A stretch of 39,082 bases of DNA. It comes from Candidatus Zhuqueibacterota bacterium. Lineage in GTDB: Bacteria; Zhuqueibacterota; QNDG01; JABMRT01. The stretch lies in the NCBI GenBank assembly GCA_013202295.1, contig JABMRT010000080.1, positions 1 to 39,082 of the forward strand, given 5' to 3'. A model generated the notes under the pieces. It was not told the DNA's origin and did no database searches. It worked only from the letters and a program-made list of their open reading frames with translations. Numbering within the stretch: the stretch's first letter is position 1; each line of letters starts with the position of its first letter. The translations under genes and the position numbers were made by a program. Shown here piece by piece: positions 34,701-39,082 of this stretch.

Positions 34701-34788
34701 CGGCGTACAGCAAGCAAGTGGACTCTACCTTATTTCCATGCAAGCCGGATCATTCAAGGCAGTGAGGAAAATAACCCTGTTAAGATAA
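31753..34788 (+). CDS. Secreted arylsulfotransferase-fold protein with CBM6 and sorting domain (paralogue 1)
   Basis: A 1011-residue exported protein. Order: signal peptide (1-23); Ig-like domain of the Big_5 type (30-130); arylsulfotransferase-type beta-propeller (about 195-510); fibronectin-like linker (520-600); CBM4/9-like domain (605-748); CBM6-like domain (765-905, ECEEYDFGGEGIAYHD and GEWLEYTVNV); and a C-terminal sorting domain (915-1011, NYPNPFNPETRIDY to KITLLR). Candidate site residues in the propeller are H271 (DEHELQ), H348 (PHMNAID), R365 (SSRHLSE), H405/R408 (NQHAAR) and H458, agreeing with the ASST family pattern; activity is not proven. GAGAGGG before the ATG. Known ASSTs move sulfate between phenols; here a surface role with sugar binding is inferred. 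The CBM6 module is missing from the paralogue downstream. Confidence 0.88.
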   Translation: MSLRKIILVMGLYLISNSVLISAYPEQGYQYLHPKPDAKYASEATTLIIRFESISPDQVQNLDKFISVSGEESGIHFGKSKIASDQKTVIFTPDEYFQPGETVTVTLAPIIQSSSIESINYQFTVIASSVADYSVLNEVDERESIHRYEPSQKRPSSQATILPNGVSVPSDFPHVEITVNDNPSSDYIFIDNRGGGPGRPYNVIFDNTGSPVWYIHPNDERRDFKVQPNGWITMLIRGGYGGSGWGHIALDGSYDYVKTFRATNGYTTDEHELQVLEDGGWLVIGRRDVQNVDLSSYGGNPNATVRETCIQEYTANDELIFQWAAFDHFNIGDLEGESLNSSYIRFPHMNAIDIDDDGHIILSSRHLSEISKIHRNSGEFIWRLSGAHNQFTFVNDPLQGTRNQHAARALGGGVYTAFDNGNGHNPPISRAVKYQINTSQMTATLIWSYNEDGWFSQHMSNAQQLSNGNMLINWGQSYLPKLTEIRPDGSKAFHMDFVYNSECYRVHRCAWNGMAEVPVLDVEPAPDNITLLMNKFGDPDVDYYRIYSGRSQNPTTVFDTSNTSLKKIYNLDNGYHWIRVTAVDNGGLESGYSNQEQVYVSFVTPGTNLVQNGDFSNGQNDWTWELQGAGDATWSIVDGAANIQITNGGSAVYAVQLRQNNIPLIQGNTYMFEFDASADASRTIEAKVGQDSSPYTNYSQIGPTFITPIPDRFSYEFDMESASDANGRVVFNMGESNANVTIDNVRVGQKLEQYSFLGSPHELPGTIQCEEYDFGGEGIAYHDDDARSGNPEYRPDDNVDVETADDVDGGYNIGYVNPGEWLEYTVNVESGIYNIEYRVASDPGGGVLEVELDGESLATFNVESTGDWQEYVTLTQSGVELEGDDNIVLRLNIIEEGQNLNWLRFVNTTSNVPEKSAIPLNYALHQNYPNPFNPETRIDYQIPAKSDVLIRIYNVAGKLVSTLLDEALSSGQHQVLWDGRDSHGVQQASGLYLISMQAGSFKAVRKITLLR

Positions 34789-34814
34789 TCCTAAATTGAA
34801 AATAGTCGATTCCC

Positions 34815-34854
34815 AACGTTCCCGATATAAAATAATATCGAGAACGTTTTTTTT
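34815..34854 (+). terminator. Rho-independent terminator between the two paralogues
   Basis: AACGTTCCCGATAT (34815-34828) pairs with ATATCGAGAACGTT (34835-34848) with one mismatch, followed by a run of T. It ends the first arylsulfotransferase-like transcript just before the second promoter. Confidence 0.9.
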
Positions 34855-34869
34855 GATCTTGTGAATTAC

Positions 34870-34898
34870 TTGATTTTCTCAGATTAATCCTATATTTT
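34870..34898 (+). promoter_or_regulatory. Promoter with GATTAATC palindrome, copy 2
   Basis: TTGATT (34870-34875), 17 bases, TATTTT (34893-34898), with GATTAATC at 34882-34889. It matches copy 1 at most positions from the -35 box to about 20 bases past the -10, and has the same distance (about 55 bases) from -10 to ATG. Confidence 0.65.
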
Positions 34899-34953
34899 GA
34901 TTCAATCTTTGTCCCACTTTATGCACCTATCTATAAAAAACAGAAGGGATCAA

Positions 34954-37530
34954 ATGTCCTTTAAGAAAATATTTGTTGATACGATTTTGTTTTTACTCTT
35001 GATTACTTCATTATTTTCAGGATATCACGATCAAGGCTATCAATACCTTTACCCAAAACCTGATTCAAAATTTGTCTCATCCGGAACCACGCTGATTATC
35101 CGCTTTGAACAAATATTACCCGCACAGGTAAAGAACTTGGAGGTATTTGTATCCATTACAGGGGAAGAAAGCGGAATTCACACTGGAAAGACCAAAATTG
35201 CATCCGATCAGAAAACAGTCCTTTTCATGCCTGACACTCCATTTATTCCCGAAGAGATGGTGACGGTGACTCTCACGCCAGTCATCAATTCTCCGAAAAA
35301 GACAGATATCAAACCCATTACTTATCAATTCAAAGTGATTAAGCACATCGTGTCCGATTATGAAGTAATGAAGGAGGCGGATGATGCTGTTTCCATCAAT
35401 TCACCAGAACCTTTGCAGAGATTTTCTGCTTCTCAGGCGATGATCATGCCCAATGGAGTTTCTGTGCCAAGTGACTTTCCTCATGTTGAGATTACTGTGA
35501 ATGACAATCCCAGTACGGATTATATTTTTATCGACAATCGCGGTGGCGGACCGGGCAGGCCTTATAATGTGATTTTTGACAACACCGGATCTCCGGTCTG
35601 GTACATGCAGACACTGGCTGAACGGCGCGACTTCAAGGTACAGAGGAACGGGTGGATTACCATGAGGATACAAAGCAATGACGACTATGGTAATAGGGAT
35701 GGATTTATCGCGTTTGATGAAAATTTTAATTTCATTAAGACTTTTCACGCCACTGGCGATGGTGTCTCAACAGATGAACATGAACTTCAAGTGCGTGATG
35801 ATGGTGGATACCTGCTCATCGGACTCAGATGGGTTTCCATTGATTTGACTCCCTGGGGCGGTCCTCCAGACGCAAGTATCGGTGAAACCGGTCTTCAGGA
35901 ATTCACGGCTGATGATGAATGTATTTTTCAATGGTGGGCTCTGGATCATTTTGATATAGCCGATGTGGAATTGGAATCTTTGACGAGCTCCTCAATGAGG
36001 TTCCCTCACATGAATGCCATTGATATTGACGATGATGATAACATCATTCTTTCCAGCCGGCATCTCAGTGAAATTACAAAGATTGAACGGGGAACCGGAG
36101 ACTTCATCTGGCGCCTGGGTGGTGCGCACAATCAGTTTACTTTCATTGACGATCCTCTGCAAGGCACCAGAAACCAGCACGCGGCCAGGGCACTCGGTGG
36201 AGGAATTTATACCGCATTCGACAATGGCAACGGGCATAATCCCTCGGTTTCACGTGCTGTGAAATACCAACTCAATACAGATCTGATGACAGCCACACTG
36301 ATCTGGGAATACAGGGAAGCCGGGTGGTATTCGCATCATATGAGTAATGCACAACAGCTCCCAAATGGAAACATGTTGATAAACTGGGCACAGAGCTCTC
36401 TCCCTAAACTGACAGAGATCAGACCGGATGGCAGCAAGGCGTTTCATATGGATTTTGTATATGCTTCTGAATGTTACCGCGTGCATCGTTTCGCCTGGGA
36501 TGGGATGGTGGATGTGCCCGTACTTGAAGTTGAACCTGGTATTGATAATGTGACGTTGCTTTTCAATAAATTCGGTGATCCGGATGTGGATCATTACAAT
36601 ATCTATTCCGGGCGTAGTCAAAATCCAACCACAATACTCGATACATCCAAGACTACCTTAAAGAAGATTTATGGTTTAGAGAATGGGTCTCACTGGATTC
36701 GTGTAACTGCTGTGAATCACAGTAGTCAGGAGAGTGGGTATTCCAATCAAGTACAGGTGTATGTGAACTCCACCAATCCCGGAGATAATCTTGTGATCAA
36801 TGGTGACTTTTCTGATGGTAAGAATGGATGGACATGGGAGCTGCAGGGTTCTGGTGAGGGAGAATGGTCTATTGACGATGGCGCAGCCCAAATTGATATT
36901 TCCAATGCGGGCAGCAATGTCTATGATGTGCAAATCAGGCAGAACAACATTCTCCTGATTCAGGGACACACCTATGTATTCGAGTTTGATGCATGGGCGG
37001 ATGCATCCCGATCCATCGAGGCCAAGGTCGGTCAAGATGTCTCTCCATATACCAATTATAGTCAGCTCGGCCCTACATTTATTACTCCAATTCCCCAGCA
37101 ATTCTCTTATGAGTTTAATATGGAGTCCGCAATCGATGCCAATGCGCGTGTGGTATTTAACTGTGGTCAGTCCAGCCCGAATGTGACTATCGACAATGTC
37201 TCGCTTAAACTTGTTGATACAAGTGTTCCAGATGAAATACAGGCTGTTCCGAATGAATATGTACTCTATCCCAATTTCCCGAATCCATTCAATCCCGAAA
37301 CGCAGATTGATTATAAATTACCGGAAGAGAATTGTGTTCTCATCCGAGTCTATAATGTGCTGGGCAAACTCGTCCAAACTTTGGTGGATGAAAAGCAGAT
37401 GCAGGGACGTTATCATGTTCTCTGGGATGGCACAGATCTTAGCGGTGTGCAGCAAGCATCCGGATTGTATATTATCCAATTGCAGGCAGGATCATTCAGG
37501 GCCATGAAGAAAATCACTTTATTGCGATGA
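34954..37530 (+). CDS. Secreted arylsulfotransferase-fold protein with sorting domain (paralogue 2)
   Basis: An 858-residue paralogue of the protein upstream, with the same order except that the CBM6 module is absent: signal peptide (1-23), Ig-like (30-130), arylsulfotransferase-type propeller (about 198-515), linker (525-605), CBM4/9-like (610-750) and sorting domain (765-858). Candidate site residues are kept: H276 (DEHELQ), H352 (PHMNAID), R369 (SSRHLSE), H409/R412 (NQHAAR) and H461/H462. I start at the ATG at 34954 (MSFKK, parallel to MSLRK in the first copy) after AGAAGGG; the upstream in-frame TTG at 34897 falls inside the promoter. The last bases overlap the start of the C45-type lipoprotein (ATGA), so the two are translationally coupled. 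Confidence 0.88.
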   Translation: MSFKKIFVDTILFLLLITSLFSGYHDQGYQYLYPKPDSKFVSSGTTLIIRFEQILPAQVKNLEVFVSITGEESGIHTGKTKIASDQKTVLFMPDTPFIPEEMVTVTLTPVINSPKKTDIKPITYQFKVIKHIVSDYEVMKEADDAVSINSPEPLQRFSASQAMIMPNGVSVPSDFPHVEITVNDNPSTDYIFIDNRGGGPGRPYNVIFDNTGSPVWYMQTLAERRDFKVQRNGWITMRIQSNDDYGNRDGFIAFDENFNFIKTFHATGDGVSTDEHELQVRDDGGYLLIGLRWVSIDLTPWGGPPDASIGETGLQEFTADDECIFQWWALDHFDIADVELESLTSSSMRFPHMNAIDIDDDDNIILSSRHLSEITKIERGTGDFIWRLGGAHNQFTFIDDPLQGTRNQHAARALGGGIYTAFDNGNGHNPSVSRAVKYQLNTDLMTATLIWEYREAGWYSHHMSNAQQLPNGNMLINWAQSSLPKLTEIRPDGSKAFHMDFVYASECYRVHRFAWDGMVDVPVLEVEPGIDNVTLLFNKFGDPDVDHYNIYSGRSQNPTTILDTSKTTLKKIYGLENGSHWIRVTAVNHSSQESGYSNQVQVYVNSTNPGDNLVINGDFSDGKNGWTWELQGSGEGEWSIDDGAAQIDISNAGSNVYDVQIRQNNILLIQGHTYVFEFDAWADASRSIEAKVGQDVSPYTNYSQLGPTFITPIPQQFSYEFNMESAIDANARVVFNCGQSSPNVTIDNVSLKLVDTSVPDEIQAVPNEYVLYPNFPNPFNPETQIDYKLPEENCVLIRVYNVLGKLVQTLVDEKQMQGRYHVLWDGTDLSGVQQASGLYIIQLQAGSFRAMKKITLLR

Positions 37531-38627
37531 GAAAAATATTTCCCATATTTCTGCTTGGTTACCTTTTCTGCTTTTGTTCAACTCCTGAACCGCGAGAGAT
37601 CAGAGTGGTTGAGCTCTCCGGATCTCCGTACAATCGGGGGCTGATCCACGGACAGATATTGATGGAGGAGGTTCATGCGATCCTCAATCAATTTGAAGCG
37701 CACGTGGAGCAAATGCATGAATTGCAGATTGATAGTGTTAAGACCGAATACCTGGCGAAGATTCGATATCAGAATGCGATTCAGCAGTGGAATCCAGCTT
37801 TGCTTGATGAGGTGCGAGGCATCGCCGATGGTGCGGATGTCGATTTCGAAACGCTGTTCCTGTTTCAAATGGGCGAGGAGTTTTTAACCTACCTCAACGA
37901 GACGCAACCGAAACGCTGCACTGCCATCGGTGTGAGCCATACGGATGACGCGCCCTGTATTGTGGCTCAGAATATGGATCCTCCTTATTTCCTGCATGGT
38001 TTTCCCACCCTGTTACATATTGAGTATGACAGTCTTGACCTTGAATCCTATGTCCTTACCGCTCCCGGATTGTTGGCATTAAACGGTATGAACAGCAAAG
38101 GGATCGGAATCACAGCAAATGGGCTGTCGGGACTCAATCCCGATTTGAAGGGACTGCCTGTCGCGTTTGTCATCCGGACTACACTAGAACAGACCTCTAT
38201 TAAAGATGCTGTTTCATTTATTAAATCTGTCAATCACGCCAAGGCGCAAAATTATATTGTGGGTGGTCCGGAAGAAGCTGTCAGTCTTGAATGTGACGGT
38301 CGGAAGATCCACTCTTTTGTATCCGAGAAGAATTCGAAAGTGACATACCATACCAATCATTATCTGGCGCGTCCACATGTTTCGAATTATGACTATTGTT
38401 CCCGTCTTGAGACAATGAAAGAGGCGCTGGAAAAGGTTGATTATCAGATCGGATTTAAAGAAATTCAGAAAATTCTGAGCTCCACCAAATGGAACGCGGG
38501 CCGTCCCATCAGCCATCCTTTTTGCTATGGCTCGACGATCATGGTGCTAGGTTCGCCGCCTGAACTTTATCTCGCTCCGGGACAGCCAGATCTTTATGAT
38601 TATGTCAGATTCGGATTTGAGGATTGA
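37527..38627 (+). CDS. C45/acyl-CoA:6-APA acyltransferase-type NTN-hydrolase lipoprotein
   Basis: A 366-residue protein with a lipoprotein-like signal (GYLFCFCSTPE; C15 or C17 lipidated). The SGSPYNRGLIHGQ segment is the conserved beginning of the C45/AAT family, and KRCTAIGV gives C131, the residue expected to become the N-terminal nucleophile after self-cleavage of the precursor. AQNMDPP, LTAPGLLALNGMNSKGIGITANG and the YIVGGPEEAVSLE block continue the family pattern. Relatives hydrolyse or transfer acyl groups on amides (isopenicillin N acyltransferase, bile-salt/acid amide hydrolases). Its four-base overlap with the arylsulfotransferase-fold gene implies co-expression at the cell surface. 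No substrate can be named. Confidence 0.85.
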   Translation: MRKIFPIFLLGYLFCFCSTPEPREIRVVELSGSPYNRGLIHGQILMEEVHAILNQFEAHVEQMHELQIDSVKTEYLAKIRYQNAIQQWNPALLDEVRGIADGADVDFETLFLFQMGEEFLTYLNETQPKRCTAIGVSHTDDAPCIVAQNMDPPYFLHGFPTLLHIEYDSLDLESYVLTAPGLLALNGMNSKGIGITANGLSGLNPDLKGLPVAFVIRTTLEQTSIKDAVSFIKSVNHAKAQNYIVGGPEEAVSLECDGRKIHSFVSEKNSKVTYHTNHYLARPHVSNYDYCSRLETMKEALEKVDYQIGFKEIQKILSSTKWNAGRPISHPFCYGSTIMVLGSPPELYLAPGQPDLYDYVRFGFED

Positions 38628-38667
38628 TCCATCCCATCAGGATGATTCTTCATCCTCCCCGAATGAT

Positions 38668-38696
38668 TTGCATAATTCCGATTAATCTTCTATTTT
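38668..38696 (+). promoter_or_regulatory. Promoter with GATTAATC palindrome, copy 3
   Basis: TTGCAT (38668-38673), 17 bases, TATTTT (38691-38696), GATTAATC at 38680-38687. The position of every element matches copies 1 and 2, and a GGAG ribosome site and ATG follow about 40 to 50 bases on. Confidence 0.55.
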
Positions 38697-38744
38697 GTTA
38701 AAACTAAATATAGAACCTTTGTCATTGTATCATGGAGAATGTAG

Positions 38745-38834
38745 ATGTCAATGAAACAATAGAATCCTTCACTTCTCTTCGCGATTGTCGTATTATTTTC
38801 CGGTATTGCCGGTTTATCCAAGGTTGTTTCTTGA
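38745..38834 (+). pseudogene. Decayed start of a third arylsulfotransferase-family-like gene
   Basis: After GGAG at 38734-38737 the reading frame begins MSMKQ, hits TAG at 38760-38762, continues NPSLLFAIVVLFSGIAGLSKVVS (a clear signal-peptide hydrophobic core) and stops at TGA at 38832-38834. The start MSMK parallels MSLRK and MSFKK of the two paralogues, and the promoter upstream matches theirs. No domain homologous to the rest of those proteins follows, so either this is a truncated remnant or an unrelated gene that captured the promoter. A sequencing error could mimic the first stop but not the loss of the body. Confidence 0.55.
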
Positions 38835-39082
38835 AGTTTACGGCCAGGAATGTTTTATAAAGAGAAGGGGCGGACACATGATTTTAGCCAGAGAGGGGCA
38901 GATCTTATAGGTAACGAAGAAACCCTGATTTAATTTACAAATCCAACGTAAAATTAACCAAATTTTGTTGACCTAGGTCCAACTTTAGGTTGCGTAGCTC
39001 ATGGCAACACATTTATTTATGTGAATATTTGTTTACATATCAGAGTTTAACGTTAATTCTAAGAAATTAATGACTTCAAACA

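Larger units (their letters stand above)
38628..39082. other. Gene-poor end of window with a decayed gene start
   Basis: This 455-base stretch has no complete gene. It starts with a short AGGATGA/TCATCCT hairpin (38639-38656) without T-run, then carries the third promoter copy (38668-38696) and the broken gene start (38745-38834). After 38940 the DNA is AT-rich and includes the 10-base palindrome GACCTAGGTC at 38970-38979, possibly control DNA of a gene beyond the window. Confidence 0.5.

Noticed and set aside
38835-38940. Short frames after the broken third gene (for example a start near 38849)
   Set aside because: Fewer than 35 codons, no ribosome site, no similarity to the paralogues in any frame I read.
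1-39082. tRNA, rRNA, CRISPR array, transposase, integrase or attachment site
   Set aside because: No TPsiC-type stems with a matching cloverleaf, no regularly spaced repeats and no mobile-element protein were found on either strand by reading.

Overview
The window (39,082 bases) looks like one chromosomal segment of an uncultured-type Gram-negative bacterium of the FCB-superphylum kind (KSB1, Calditrichota, Marinimicrobia or Latescibacterota-like). The evidence is the pair of large secreted proteins ending in a YPNPFNPET...GLY...KKITLLR type C-terminal sorting domain (Por/type IX secretion style), several lipobox lipoproteins, an outer-membrane type protein, and a serine palmitoyltransferase-like enzyme. 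Moderate GC, mostly conventional Shine-Dalgarno sites and TTGAnn-17-TAnnnT promoters. No rRNA, tRNA, CRISPR, transposase or phage gene was seen.

Layout. 1-200: the terminator of an upstream plus-strand gene. 201-4668: a YciO-family protein (minus), then uronate isomerase, a Tat-exported Cys-type sulfatase and dephospho-CoA kinase (plus); isomerase plus sulfatase suggests use of sulfated uronic-acid polysaccharide. 4912-6806: mannose-1-phosphate guanylyltransferase, a PTS EIIA domain protein and a short zinc-ribbon protein. 7097-9507 (minus): serine palmitoyltransferase-like enzyme followed by a GNAT-fold protein, a probable sphingolipid pair. 9856-10878 (minus): an unknown lipoprotein. 11129-16880: a tight operon of lipoyl synthase, acyl-CoA ligase-like enzyme, EF-G-like GTPase, HIT protein and a lipoprotein cyclophilin. 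17018-18541: XRE-cupin regulator, HAD phosphatase and YhbY RNA-binding protein. 18714-22834: zinc/manganese ABC transporter (binding protein, ATPase, permease) running into a MenA-type prenyltransferase and a CPBP protease. 23165-23341: a 58-residue protein with its own promoter and terminator. 23553-29257: DAHP synthase, AbgT transporter, flavin reductase, PPC/DUF296 protein, MATE exporter, small cupin. 29392-31551: an outer-membrane-type protein and a CsgG-like TPR lipoprotein.

31621-39082 is the most distinctive part: two tandem paralogous secreted arylsulfotransferase-fold proteins with Ig-like, carbohydrate-binding and sorting domains, each behind a near-identical promoter whose spacer carries the palindrome GATTAATC. 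The second overlaps by four bases a C45/acyltransferase-type lipoprotein. A third copy of the same promoter and ribosome binding site follows, leading into an MSMK... signal-peptide-like start broken by stop codons: a decayed third unit. I read this as a small expanding and decaying family of surface proteins under shared control; its biochemical role is unknown.
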